This document shows, piece after piece, positions 46,668-55,093 of a stretch of 64,000 nucleotides of DNA. The stretch is from positions 310,001 to 374,000 of the forward strand of contig NZ_FOFA01000003.1 in assembly GCF_900110855.1 (NCBI RefSeq), in the 5' to 3' direction. The notes beneath the pieces were generated by a model, which was given only the letters and a program-made list of their open reading frames with translations, was not told where the DNA came from and did not search any database. The translations under genes and the position numbers were made by a program. The stretch is from Microlunatus flavus (GTDB lineage: Bacteria; Actinomycetota; Actinomycetes; Propionibacteriales; Propionibacteriaceae). Position 1 is the stretch's first letter. The number at the start of each line of letters is the position of its first letter.

Positions 46668-47240
46668 CTAGGGCTCGAACGCGACCGTGGGTCCGTCCCG
46701 GACCGCCATCCGCGCCGACAGGTGCCCGGCCGCGGCAGCTGGGACGACGAAGCTGAAGCCGGTCTCGTGCGCGACGTCGTAGCGCAGCGGCGACTCCTCG
46801 GTGCCGGCGCAGCCGAACGAGGCGGGGCGGGCCGCGAGGGTCGTGAAGTCGGAGTCGGTCTGCCACACCGTGGCGCCGTCGTCCTCGGTCAGGGTCGCGT
46901 CGCAGTAGTGCTCGTCGAGCGCGACCGAGCGGTCCAGCACGGTCTGGCTCACGACGACCAGGACCAGCAGGGAGCCCGGCGGCCCCTGCGCCGGCGGGTC
47001 CTTCGGGTCCTTCGCCGGCAGCGTCGGGGCGACCTCGAAGCGTTCGAGGCGGTAGCGCACCCCGGCCAGCTCGGCCTCGGCCCCCGGGCGCAGGGTGACC
47101 GCCGGGACGTGCGGGGACAGCTGCGCGTACGGGTACCAGCCCGTCACTCCCGCCACGACCAGGGCCGCGGCCCCGCCGACGACGGCGAGCCTGAGACCGC
47201 CCGACCAGCGCGACGCGGTCCCGTCGCGGCGTCGCCTCAC
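46668..47240 (-). CDS. membrane-anchored extracytoplasmic protein (third of three overlapping genes)
   Basis: 190 residues: a basic N-terminus (VRRRRDGTASRW), one membrane segment near 16-36, then an extracytoplasmic beta-rich domain with a Cys pair (HYCDAT and FGCAG). No family recognised. The GTG start overlaps the stop of the upstream gene (GTGA). It shares layout with its two upstream neighbours: short basic start, single anchor, beta domain of about 150 residues. Confidence 0.7.
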   Translation of the reverse strand: MRRRRDGTASRWSGGLRLAVVGGAAALVVAGVTGWYPYAQLSPHVPAVTLRPGAEAELAGVRYRLERFEVAPTLPAKDPKDPPAQGPPGSLLVLVVVSQTVLDRSVALDEHYCDATLTEDDGATVWQTDSDFTTLAARPASFGCAGTEESPLRYDVAHETGFSFVVPAAAAGHLSARMAVRDGPTVAFEP

Positions 47241-47869
47241 GTCGTCGTCACCGAGGCCGGTGCGGGCGTGACGGTCTCCGGGCTGACCCGGACCGTACGG
47301 CCCAGGCCGAGGTCGAGGCGGATGGCGTCGGTGTAGCCGTCCACCGACGCGGCGTCGGCGTCGACGACGAGCTCGGCGCGCGGCAGCCGGTCGGACGGGA
47401 CCTCGAAGACCAGCGTGGCGTGGCGCGTGAAGCCGGGCTGCGTCTGCGCCAGCCCGGCCGAGGAGAGCTCGGAGCGCGGGGCGTACTCCTTGTCGTCGGC
47501 CGTGCGCAGGTAGACGTGGTTGAGCTGGGCGACGCGGTGCCGGACCGCGACGTCGACCTGCGCCACCACGAGGGCCTGGCGGCTCGCCAGCACGTCGCCG
47601 TAGCCCGGGTCGACGGTTCCGACGACCGCGACCGACGTCACCCGGGCGCTGCGGTCCGGCGTGACGGCCCAGGCGCCGGGGCCGGCGTCCGACCAGCGAC
47701 GGCGCAGCTGCTCCGACGGGTCGGGCGCCGCGACCGCCACCGCCACGGCGAGCACGACGCAACCGAGCAGACCGAGCACGGGTCGCAGCGCGGCGGGGAC
47801 GTGCCGCCGGGGCACCGAGGAGGCGGGCGTGGCGGGCGTGGCGGCGACCTCGGGAGGCGGCGCCGTCAT
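47237..47869 (-). CDS. membrane-anchored extracytoplasmic protein (second of three overlapping genes)
   Basis: 210 residues with a Pro/Ala-rich cytoplasmic start, a membrane segment near 29-48 and an extracytoplasmic domain that includes the stretch LNHVYLRTADDKEYAPRSEL, which looks like a beta-sandwich of the type seen in small extracellular DUF proteins. The ATG overlaps the stop of the gene at 48468 (ATGA). Function unknown. Confidence 0.7.
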   Translation of the reverse strand: MTAPPPEVAATPATPASSVPRRHVPAALRPVLGLLGCVVLAVAVAVAAPDPSEQLRRRWSDAGPGAWAVTPDRSARVTSVAVVGTVDPGYGDVLASRQALVVAQVDVAVRHRVAQLNHVYLRTADDKEYAPRSELSSAGLAQTQPGFTRHATLVFEVPSDRLPRAELVVDADAASVDGYTDAIRLDLGLGRTVRVSPETVTPAPASVTTT

Positions 47870-48468
47870 CGCGTGCGGCTGTCGGTCACGGGGACGTCGA
47901 CGTGGCCCAGGGGGTCGGTGACCTGCCACTGGTCGGCGTAGAGGAAGTTCTGCGCCTCGCGCTCGTCCCTGACCACCACCTGCACGGTGGCCGGGGCGGG
48001 GACCCGCGGAGTGGTCTCGTCGGCCCCGTCGGGCCACACCACCTCGAGCGTCGCCGGGCGCTCGACGTCCGGGTCGAACCCGCCCGAGTAGGCGCCGGCG
48101 GCGACGGAGCTGACGTCGGCGGCCGGCGGGGGACCGCCGGGCACGACGACGTGCACGAGCCCGGAGCTCAGCAGCGGCTCGGTGGCGTCACCGGTCCAGG
48201 TCGCGCGCAGCCGGACGCGGAGCGTCGGGGCCGAGGGGCTGCCGTACGACGTCGTGTCGACCAGGTCGACGCCGTCGACGACGAGCACCCAGCGCGCCAG
48301 CACGACCGGCTCGCCCACCGCGAAGCGCCGGGGCCCGACGCCGGGTGCCTTGGCCAGCCCGCCGGTCGCCGCGACCAGCCCGACCAGGAGCACGACCACG
48401 ACGAGCGGGATCCAGCCCAGGGCGGTGCGCCGGCGCGGCGTCCGAGCTGCGGTCGGCGACATGATCAC
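47866..48468 (-). CDS. membrane-anchored extracytoplasmic protein (first of three overlapping genes)
   Basis: 200 residues with a membrane segment near 19-40 and an extracytoplasmic domain (RWVLVVDGVDLVDTTSYG..., later QNFLYADQWQVTDPLGHVDVPV). GAGAGG lies 5 nt before the GTG at 48468; an ATG at 48462 is the alternative. Together with the next two genes it forms a three-gene unit with 4-bp overlaps. It shares only layout, not clear sequence identity, with them. Confidence 0.7.
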   Translation of the reverse strand: MIMSPTAARTPRRRTALGWIPLVVVVLLVGLVAATGGLAKAPGVGPRRFAVGEPVVLARWVLVVDGVDLVDTTSYGSPSAPTLRVRLRATWTGDATEPLLSSGLVHVVVPGGPPPAADVSSVAAGAYSGGFDPDVERPATLEVVWPDGADETTPRVPAPATVQVVVRDEREAQNFLYADQWQVTDPLGHVDVPVTDSRTR

Positions 48469-48535
48469 CGCAGCCTCTCACGCGAGCGGGGTCGTTCCGG
48501 TCCGCCGCGACGGGCCGTGCGGCCGCGCGGGCCGC

Positions 48536-50737
48536 TCAGCCGCACACGCCCGGGATCTCGACGGCCGTGTAGCCCCAGCTCGCGGCGGCGGCCCGGTCGC
48601 CGACCGTCACGTCCGTCCCCGCCGTGGTGGCGGCCTTGACGCGCTGGACCCAGAGGCCGCCGCGGGGGGACCTGAACGTCTTCTCGTGGACGACCTTCTG
48701 GCCCGAGGCCGGCTTCGGGTCGTAGCGCGAGCCATCGGCCCGCCCGACCGCCCAGACCACGGACCCCGAGCTCCTCGGCCTGACCGTCACCTGCGGCGCC
48801 GACCCGGTCCCGGACCGGGAGCCCGTCCGCGTGACGGCCGGGCCTGCACCGCGGAACCCGGCGACGGTGACGCCGACCGTCGCGCCGGGCCTGCTGAGGT
48901 CGACGCTGACCCGGGTCCGCTCGACGCGCGTGGTGGCGTACGCCTGCCACACCTCGGTGCTGCCCGCGTCGCTGGTGCCGCGCCGCACCAGGGTCCAGGT
49001 CAGCCCGCCGCCGCTCACGCGCGTCACGGACTGGGACCCGTGGGCCGGGCGGTTGACGGAGACGAAGGCGAGCAGCAGCTCCGGCGACCGCGCGGTCGTG
49101 AACGCCGGGCTGCGGACGACGCCGTCGGTGTCGCGGCGGTCGGCGCTCACCGCGAAGTCCCGCTTCGGGGTCGAGGGGACGCAGGTCGGCGCGGCCACGG
49201 TGAGCGCGACCCTGGCGACCGAGGAGGTGGAGGTGCCGTCGGAGACGCGGTAGGTGAAGGCGTCGGTCCCGCTGAAGCCGTGCGCGGGCGTGTACGTCAG
49301 CCGCGGGCCCTGGCCGGACAGCGTCCCGTGGGCGGGGCGGCTCACGACGGTGTAGGTGAGGGCGTCGGCATCGGGGTCGCTGCCGGCGAGGGTGACGGGC
49401 GTGGGGGAGTCGTGCGCGACGGCGACGGTGAGGTCCTTCGCCGTCGGGGCTCCGCTGACGACGCTCACCGCGGCCGCCTGCGTCGTGGCGGTCCCGGCCA
49501 GGTTGCGGAACACGGCGCGGAACAGGGCACCGTCGTCGCTGCGCGTCGGGGTGAGGGTGTACGTCCGGCTGGTGGCGCCGCGGACGTCGGCGAAGCTGCC
49601 GCCGGGCGCGGCGCGCTGCCACTGGACGGTCGGGGCCGGGGAGCCGCTGGCGGCTGCGGTGAAGGACACCGCCGTACCGGGCTTGACCGTCGCCGACGCC
49701 GGCGACGAGGTGACCACCGGGGCGTTCGCGCGGGTGAGCACCACGTTCCAGGAGAAGCCGACCGCGACGGCCGTGACCCGCTGGCCGGTCAGCGAGGTGG
49801 GGACCCTGGTCTCGCCGAAGTCGTCGCGGCCCCACGCGGTGACGCGGCCGTCGGCGGTGAGGGCGAGGCTGTGCCACACCCCGGCCGCGATCGCGGTGAC
49901 CTTCTGGCCCGCCAGCGACGACGGGACGTTGCGCTGGCCGTACTCGTCGTCCCCCCAGGCGACGACCTGGCCGTCGGAGGTCAGGGCGAGGGCGTGGAAG
50001 TCACCGGCGGAGATCGCGACGACGGTCTTGCCGGCGAGCGAGGCCGGGACGGTTGTCGTGCCCCACGCGTCCCACCCCCAGGCGGTGATGCGACCGTCGC
50101 TGGTGAGCGCCAGGCTGTACTGCGTGCCCGCCGCGATCGCGGTGACCGTCTTGCCGGCGAGGGACGCGGGGACGGCGGTCGCGCCGTCGGAGTCGTCGCC
50201 CCAGGCCGTGACCCGGCCGTCGGAGGTCAGCGCCAGGCTGTGGCCCACACCGGCGTCGATGGCGGTGACGGTCTTGCCCGTCAGCGAGGCGGGGACGTCG
50301 GTCTGGCCGCGGTCGTCGTTGCCCCAGGCGGTCACCCGCCCGTCCGAGGTCAGCGCCAGGGCGTGCTCGCCGCCCGCGGAGATGGCGGTCACGGTCTTCC
50401 CGGTCAGCGACGCGGGGACCTTGGTCTCCCCGTGCTCGTCCAGGCCCCAGGCCACCACGCGGCCGCGCGGCGTCAGCGCCAGCCCGAAGTACTGACCGGC
50501 GGAGACGGCCGTGACGCCATCGGTGTTGAGCGACGCCGGCGCCCGGAGCGCGAGGGTGTAGCCGCCCCAGGAGGTGACCGCGCGGGCCGGACCGGCCGCC
50601 GCAGCGGTCGTCGTGGCCCCGACCAGCAGGCTGAGCAGGCACAGCACCGCCGCCGCGGCCATCGTGGCGCCGCGGTGCCGCGGACGAGGTCTCGCGAGCG
50701 GGAGGGAGTGGGGGAGGACGGACCGACCTCGGGACAT
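48536..50737 (-). CDS. secreted RCC1-repeat protein with Ig-like domains
   Basis: 733 residues. A long signal peptide (hydrophobic stretch MAAAAVLCLLSLLVGATTTAAAAG) is followed by about seven RCC1-type repeats of 42 residues, each with A-L-T-x-D-G-R-V-x-A-W-G and V-P-x-S-L-x-G-K-T-V-T-A-I. This is a predicted beta-propeller at about 50-365. Then come an Ig-like domain (about 370-455), a cadherin-like domain (about 456-545) and a C-terminal beta domain of about 190 residues. There is no anchor motif, so it is probably secreted. Start at ATG 50737 is uncertain. The candidate -10 TATTTT lies at 50811-50816 on the minus strand. Confidence 0.82.
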   Translation of the reverse strand: MSRGRSVLPHSLPLARPRPRHRGATMAAAAVLCLLSLLVGATTTAAAAGPARAVTSWGGYTLALRAPASLNTDGVTAVSAGQYFGLALTPRGRVVAWGLDEHGETKVPASLTGKTVTAISAGGEHALALTSDGRVTAWGNDDRGQTDVPASLTGKTVTAIDAGVGHSLALTSDGRVTAWGDDSDGATAVPASLAGKTVTAIAAGTQYSLALTSDGRITAWGWDAWGTTTVPASLAGKTVVAISAGDFHALALTSDGQVVAWGDDEYGQRNVPSSLAGQKVTAIAAGVWHSLALTADGRVTAWGRDDFGETRVPTSLTGQRVTAVAVGFSWNVVLTRANAPVVTSSPASATVKPGTAVSFTAAASGSPAPTVQWQRAAPGGSFADVRGATSRTYTLTPTRSDDGALFRAVFRNLAGTATTQAAAVSVVSGAPTAKDLTVAVAHDSPTPVTLAGSDPDADALTYTVVSRPAHGTLSGQGPRLTYTPAHGFSGTDAFTYRVSDGTSTSSVARVALTVAAPTCVPSTPKRDFAVSADRRDTDGVVRSPAFTTARSPELLLAFVSVNRPAHGSQSVTRVSGGGLTWTLVRRGTSDAGSTEVWQAYATTRVERTRVSVDLSRPGATVGVTVAGFRGAGPAVTRTGSRSGTGSAPQVTVRPRSSGSVVWAVGRADGSRYDPKPASGQKVVHEKTFRSPRGGLWVQRVKAATTAGTDVTVGDRAAAASWGYTAVEIPGVCG

Positions 50738-50900
50738 CAACGGTTCGCTTCCGTCGGGGTGCGGCACCGTCACGCACGTACGCCCAGGCGTGAATCGGCC
50801 CGAGGCCAGCAAAATAGCAGAACGAGGGGTCTCCGACCGTTGCGCCGCTCGGGGGGTCGGCAGGGATCAGGAGGGAGAGCCAGGCACCTCGGACGACCCG

Positions 50901-51488
50901 TCAGGTGGCTCTCGTCAGGGCGACGACCGCGGCGAGGAGGGCCGCCACCACACCGTCGAAGGCGAGCGGCAGCATGCCGACCCAGTACGCGGGTACCGGG
51001 GCGAGCCGGTAGAAGACGAGGTAGCAGGCCAGCCCCACCAGCGCGGCGATCGCGGTCGCCGCGAACCAGAACAGCGCGGCCGGCCGGTCCAGCATCCCGG
51101 CGCTCCGCAGCGCGACGCCCGCGGCGACCTGGGCGGTCGTCCAGAGGACGATCAGCGGCAGCTCGGTGGTCACCGGGCGGTGGGCGTACGTCGAGGTGAC
51201 GTGGATCAGCAGCGCGCCGACGAGCACCCCGCCCACGACCGTCGCCGCCACGGCCAGGCCCGAGGCCCTCGGGAGGAGCACCGCGATCCCGACCCCCAGC
51301 AGCACGATGCCGCCCAGGCCGGCGAGGACCGCTCCCGCGAGGAAGGGGCCGCCGTGGAACGGTGCGCGCCCGGCCGGTCGGTACGTGACCGACCACCAGA
51401 CGAGGTAGCACGCGCTGCAGACGACCAGCAGGAGCTCGCCGACGACCAGCACCAGCGGGCCGGCCCCGAGCGTCTGCACCCTGCCCAT
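50901..51488 (-). CDS. membrane protein with six predicted segments
   Basis: 195 residues, almost wholly hydrophobic, with six likely membrane helices and short loops. No family recognised. The ATG at 51488 has TAGGGT 6 nt upstream (leaderless), and there is no ribosome-binding site. Confidence 0.65.
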   Translation of the reverse strand: MGRVQTLGAGPLVLVVGELLLVVCSACYLVWWSVTYRPAGRAPFHGGPFLAGAVLAGLGGIVLLGVGIAVLLPRASGLAVAATVVGGVLVGALLIHVTSTYAHRPVTTELPLIVLWTTAQVAAGVALRSAGMLDRPAALFWFAATAIAALVGLACYLVFYRLAPVPAYWVGMLPLAFDGVVAALLAAVVALTRAT

Positions 51489-51494
51489 CGCGCC

Positions 51495-51500
51495 ACCCTA
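51495..51500 (-). promoter_or_regulatory. candidate -10 (TAGGGT) of leaderless membrane protein gene
   Basis: TAGGGT on the minus strand is 6 nt before the ATG at 51488. Confidence 0.5.
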
Positions 51501-51601
51501 GGGGAGGTCGCGGCACCTCCCCGGTCGCCGGAGCGCGGGCCCGTCCCGGGCGGCCGAGCCTTCCGGTGGGTCCCGTGCGCCGGGGACGTCGACCGTACGG
51601 G

Positions 51602-52336
51602 CTAGGTGAGCAGCCCCGTCTCGCCCAGCATGCGGCGGGCGTGGTGGAGGCCCTGGAGGTTCTCGGACGGGTCGTCGATGCCGGTGCGGTCGTCCTCGGC
51701 GAGGCGGATCGAGAAGTACGCGGCCTGCACCGCCCCGCGGAACCGTCGCAGCGACGGCAGGTGGGTGAGGGCGTCCCTGCTGACGTCGTCCGGCGCGAGC
51801 TCGAGGTAGCGCTCGAGGAAGGGTCGCCCGGCGTCGGGGCCGCCGAGGTACATCAGGGCCGACGCCACGTCGTACAGGAGCGGACCCTCCCCGGCGCCCG
51901 TCCAGTCGATCAGCGACGTCACGCCGCTCGCGGGGTCGTGGAAGAACGCCTCCGGGGCCACCAGCACGGCCGCCATCCGCCGCTGCTCGTCCGGGCCGGT
52001 GCCCGTCAGGGGGCGGCCCGGCACCTGGTGCAGCAGGGCCACCCGGCCGTCGCCCAGCGGCGCCGACAGCACGCCCGTACGGGTCGGTCGAGGTGCGCCG
52101 GTCGACAGGCCGAGGCCGGCCAGCTCGCGGGCGACGGCCGAGCCCGCGTCCAACGCGGCGGCCGCGTGCGCCGGCACCCACTTGGCCACGACGCCGCTCG
52201 CGCCGGGCAGGTGGACCTCGACCACCACCGAGCCCATGCCGACCGGCCCCACGACCCGGCCGATCGCGTCGGGCGCCACGCCCCAGTGCCGCACGAGCAC
52301 AGCGGGCAGGCGCCGCGTCAGCCCGGCTTCGTCCAC
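51602..52336 (-). CDS. aminoglycoside-phosphotransferase-like protein lacking the catalytic loop
   Basis: 244 residues. The N-lobe has a nucleotide-binding Lys in VVAKWVP and the C-lobe has LIDWTGAGEGPLLYDVASAL, the IDW-x5-GP-x3-D-A motif of this kinase-like superfamily with the metal-binding Asp. Between RRMAAVL and EAFFHDPASG about 60-70 residues are missing, including the H-G-D-x4-N catalytic loop. The frame is intact, so this is an in-frame deletion or a pseudo-kinase, not a frameshift. GTG at 52336 has TAGCGT 6 nt upstream. A working homologue with the loop is encoded at 62321-63181. Confidence 0.7.
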   Translation of the reverse strand: MDEAGLTRRLPAVLVRHWGVAPDAIGRVVGPVGMGSVVVEVHLPGASGVVAKWVPAHAAAALDAGSAVARELAGLGLSTGAPRPTRTGVLSAPLGDGRVALLHQVPGRPLTGTGPDEQRRMAAVLVAPEAFFHDPASGVTSLIDWTGAGEGPLLYDVASALMYLGGPDAGRPFLERYLELAPDDVSRDALTHLPSLRRFRGAVQAAYFSIRLAEDDRTGIDDPSENLQGLHHARRMLGETGLLT

Positions 52337-52342
52337 GCCCGG

Positions 52343-52348
52343 ACGCTA
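52343..52348 (-). promoter_or_regulatory. candidate -10 (TAGCGT) of leaderless kinase-like gene
   Basis: TAGCGT on the minus strand is 6 nt before the GTG at 52336. Confidence 0.5.
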
Positions 52349-52388
52349 CTCCCCTCCGGCCGTCCGACCGGGATCGGCGCGGGGCCGC

Positions 52389-53090
52389 TCAGAGCAGGAC
52401 GGCGCTGGAGACCAGAGCCCCGACGGTGGCGAGCACCAGGGCCAGCAGGCAGCCGACGAGCCGCTGACGGCCCGACCGTGCCGCGACGAGCGCGACGACG
52501 GCGGCGCCGAGCACCAGGACCACGGCGGTCTGGAGGAGGTCGTGCCGGTACGCCGGGTCGTCGCGCGCCGCGGCGGACCGGGCGAGGTCGAGCCCCGCCT
52601 CGGCGAGCAGCACGCCCACGGCGGCGGCCGTGCCGACCGGCGCGCGCCAGGGGTGTCCCGTACGGGCCCACGACCCGGCCGTGCCGAAGACGACCCCGGC
52701 CGCGACGGCGAGGGCCAGCCACACCAGCGCGGCGCTGCTGGTCAGCGTCGCGACGTCGTCGCCCAGGGCGAGCACGGCGGCGAGGTAGTAGGTCTCGACG
52801 GCCAGGACCAGGGCCAGGGTGCAGGCGACCGGGGGCCACCAGCGGGTGCGGCTCCGGTCGGACCAGCCGAGGGCGAAGGCGACGAGGGCCCACACCGCGG
52901 GGGAGTTCGCGAGGTTGGCGAAGGGGTACGGCAGCACCCGCTGCAGCAGCAGGTCCAGCGGGCCGAGCGCGACGCCCACGACCACGGGCACCAGCACCGG
53001 GCCCCACCACGACCGGCGCCCGCGTAAGGGAGCGGCGCCGGGCACGCGGGGAGCGGCGAGGGTCGTCGGGGGCGGCGTCGGGGTCGGCAC
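52389..53090 (-). CDS. membrane protein with six to seven predicted segments
   Basis: About 233 residues. After a Pro/Thr-rich start the protein is a run of hydrophobic helices (VLVPVVVGVALGPLDLLLQ, PPVACTLALVLAVETYYLAAVL and others). No family recognised. GTG at 53090 is 6 nt from CAGGAT. The frame continues upstream, but those residues are polar and arginine-rich and probably not coding. Confidence 0.65.
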   Translation of the reverse strand: MPTPTPPPTTLAAPRVPGAAPLRGRRSWWGPVLVPVVVGVALGPLDLLLQRVLPYPFANLANSPAVWALVAFALGWSDRSRTRWWPPVACTLALVLAVETYYLAAVLALGDDVATLTSSAALVWLALAVAAGVVFGTAGSWARTGHPWRAPVGTAAAVGVLLAEAGLDLARSAAARDDPAYRHDLLQTAVVLVLGAAVVALVAARSGRQRLVGCLLALVLATVGALVSSAVLL

Positions 53091-53096
53091 GCCCCC

Positions 53097-53102
53097 ATCC
53101 TG
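53097..53102 (-). promoter_or_regulatory. candidate -10 (CAGGAT) of leaderless membrane protein gene
   Basis: CAGGAT on the minus strand is 6 nt before the GTG at 53090. Confidence 0.4.
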
Positions 53103-53190
53103 GGGAAGCACGACGGCACCCGCATCGCACCGCGGTCTCGCTCTCACGCAGGCGAGGTCGGAGCGCGGTCGTGCTCCGCACCCGTCGCGG

Positions 53191-53196
53191 TTGGAT
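53191..53196 (+). promoter_or_regulatory. candidate -10 (TTGGAT) of leaderless GNAT gene
   Basis: TTGGAT lies 6 nt before the GTG at 53203. It lacks the usual A at position 2, so it is weaker than its neighbours. Confidence 0.3.
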
Positions 53197-53202
53197 GGAG
53201 AC

Positions 53203-53772
53203 GTGGGAGCGCCTCGCGGAAACGACCCGGTCTTGACCGGGCGGCTAAGGCTGACGCCCGTCGTCGTCGAGCACGTCGGCGAGCTCGAGCGCCTGTACGC
53301 CGACCCGCTGGTCGCCCGCTGGACCGGGCCGTGGACACCGGACGCCGTTCGGGAGTGGACCCAGGGCATGGCCCGGCGCTGGGCCGAGGACGGCGTCGGG
53401 AAGTGGATGGCGCACGACCGCCTCCGCGGGACGCTGGTGGGTCGTGGCGGGCTCAGCCGGACGGTCCTCGGCGGGGAGGCCGTGCTCGAGGTCGGCTGGG
53501 TGGTCCGCGACGAGCTGACCGGCCGGGGGTACGCCTCGGAGATCGGACGGGCCGCGCTCGGCTGGGCGGCGACGTTCTTCCCCGAGCTCCCCGTCGTCGC
53601 CTACACCGAGGTGCACAACCGCGCGTCGGTGGCGGTGATGCGCCGGCTCGGCCTCCACAGCGCCGGCGTCATCCACCGGGAGGGGCTGGTCGAGGGACGG
53701 CCCGGTCTGCACGCGGAGGCGCCCTTCGCCCTGTACCGGCAAGTACTCACTATGATTAGTCACTTGGTGTAG
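53203..53772 (+). CDS. GNAT acetyltransferase (RimJ/RimL type)
   Basis: 189 residues. It starts with LTGRLRLTPV, typical of RimJ/RimL-like N-acetyltransferases, and has VGWVVRDELTGRGYASEIGRAALGWA with the acetyl-CoA-binding R-G-Y-A loop, then YTEVHNRASVAVMRRLGLHSAG. The acceptor is unknown. The last 12 codons (RQVLTMISHLV) are AT-rich because they overlap the promoter/operator of the next gene; the TAG stop is the first half of the padR -10. Confidence 0.88.
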   Translation: MGAPRGNDPVLTGRLRLTPVVVEHVGELERLYADPLVARWTGPWTPDAVREWTQGMARRWAEDGVGKWMAHDRLRGTLVGRGGLSRTVLGGEAVLEVGWVVRDELTGRGYASEIGRAALGWAATFFPELPVVAYTEVHNRASVAVMRRLGLHSAGVIHREGLVEGRPGLHAEAPFALYRQVLTMISHLV

Positions 53773-53775
53773 AGT
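53740..53775 (+). promoter_or_regulatory. padR operator and leaderless promoter
   Basis: A nested dyad: outer CAAGT (53740-53744) with ACTTG (53762-53766), inner ACTA (53749-53752) with TAGT (53757-53760) around TGAT. It is AT-rich in a GC-rich setting and directly precedes TAGAGT (53770-53775), the -10, which is 6 nt before the padR ATG. PadR repressors usually bind a dyad over their own promoter. Confidence 0.65.
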
Positions 53776-53781
53776 CAGCGC

Positions 53782-54411
53782 ATGGCGCTGGCCGACCTGT
53801 TCCTCGGGCTCCTGGGTGAGGGTCCGGCGCACGGGTACGACCTGAAGCTGCGCCTCGACCGCCGCTTCGAGGGCTCGAAGCCGCTGCCGTTCGCGCAGGT
53901 CTACGCGACGTTGTCCCGGCTGCAGCGCGACGGGCTCGTCGAGGTCGCGGAGGTGAGCCAGGACGGCGGTCCCGAGCGCATCGTCTACGCCATCACCGAC
54001 GCCGGCCGGACCGCGCTCGACGACTGGTTGTCGACGACGGAGCCGGCGGGTCCCTACCCGGCGGGCGAGCTGGCCCGCAAGACGATCGTCGCCCTGCACC
54101 TGGATTCGGACGCGGCCACGTTCCTGCAACGGCAGCGCGCGGTCCACCTGGGCCGGATGCGCGAGCTCGTCCAGGCACGCAGCCGGACCCGCGACCCCTC
54201 GGTCCGGCTCGGCCTCGAGTACGCCATCGACCACCTCGACGCCGACCTGCGCTGGATCGAGACCGCCGCCGCGACGCCGGTGGAGGTCTCGCGCACGCGG
54301 CCCGCCGAGCCCGGCGGCGACGGACCTCTCGCTCCGGACGGCGCTGACGCCGGAAAGCCCCACGACCCTTCGAGGCCTGACGTCGCGAGCAGAGGAACCG
54401 AGCGTGGCTGA
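53782..54411 (+). CDS. PadR-family transcriptional repressor
   Basis: 209 residues. N-terminal winged helix (MALADLFLGLLGEGPAHGYDLKLRLDRRF, then QVYATLSRLQRDGLVE with the recognition helix and DGGPERIVYAITDAG wing), then the PadR C-terminal helical dimerisation domain (about 85-170). The last 40 residues are a polar tail. It controls the two downstream exporter genes. Leaderless: ATG 6 nt after TAGAGT. The gene overlaps the ATPase gene by 8 bp. Confidence 0.92.
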   Translation: MALADLFLGLLGEGPAHGYDLKLRLDRRFEGSKPLPFAQVYATLSRLQRDGLVEVAEVSQDGGPERIVYAITDAGRTALDDWLSTTEPAGPYPAGELARKTIVALHLDSDAATFLQRQRAVHLGRMRELVQARSRTRDPSVRLGLEYAIDHLDADLRWIETAAATPVEVSRTRPAEPGGDGPLAPDGADAGKPHDPSRPDVASRGTERG

Positions 54412-55093
54412 GCCGTTGTTGAGCGGGCTGAACCTGCGGAAGGCCTACGAGCGGACCGCCGCCCTGGACGCCGCCTCCTTGCGGCTGGCTGCCGGGGAGA
54501 TCGTGGCCGTGACCGGTCGGTCGGGGAGCGGCAAGTCCACGCTCATGCTCTGCCTGTCGGGGGTCCTGCGGCCCGACAGCGGCGAGGTGGTCTTCGACGG
54601 CGTGCGCGTCGACCGGCTGTCGGAGGCGGAACGCTCGCGCCTGCGCCGCCAGGAGTTCGGCCTGGTGCTGCAGTTCGGCCAGCTCCTGCCCGAGCTCAGC
54701 GTGGGCGACAACGTCGCGCTGCCGCTGCTGCTCGACGCACGGCCCCGCCGCGACGCCCGGGCCGCGGCGCGGACGTGGATCGAACGCTTCGGGGTCGACC
54801 ACCTCGAGGGCGCCCGGCCCGGGGAGCTGTCCGGCGGGGAGGCGCAGCGCGTCGCCCTGGCGCGGGCGCTGGTGAGCGGGCCGCGCGTCGTCTTCGCCGA
54901 CGAGCCGACGGGCGCCCTGGACACGGTCGGGGCGCAGCAGGTGCTCGAGCTGGTCGTCGACACGGTCCGGCGCGAAGGGACGTCGGTCGTGCTGGTCACG
55001 CACGACAACACCGTCGCCGCCTTCGCCGACCGCGAGGTCGTCCTCGCCGACGGGCGTACGCAGGCCGACGACGCCGGGCCCGGCGCCCGGTGA
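54404..55093 (+). CDS. ABC transporter ATPase, LolD/MacB type
   Basis: 229 residues. Walker A VTGRSGSGKST, Q-loop VLQFGQLLPELSVGDNVALPLLL (typical of FtsE/LolD/MacB ATPases), signature LSGGEAQRVALARAL, Walker B VVFADEPTGALD and His switch VTHDN. It pairs with the FtsX-like permease that follows with a 4-bp overlap (GTGA). Probably an efflux or lipid/peptide extrusion system controlled by PadR. Confidence 0.93.
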   Translation: MAEPLLSGLNLRKAYERTAALDAASLRLAAGEIVAVTGRSGSGKSTLMLCLSGVLRPDSGEVVFDGVRVDRLSEAERSRLRRQEFGLVLQFGQLLPELSVGDNVALPLLLDARPRRDARAAARTWIERFGVDHLEGARPGELSGGEAQRVALARALVSGPRVVFADEPTGALDTVGAQQVLELVVDTVRREGTSVVLVTHDNTVAAFADREVVLADGRTQADDAGPGAR

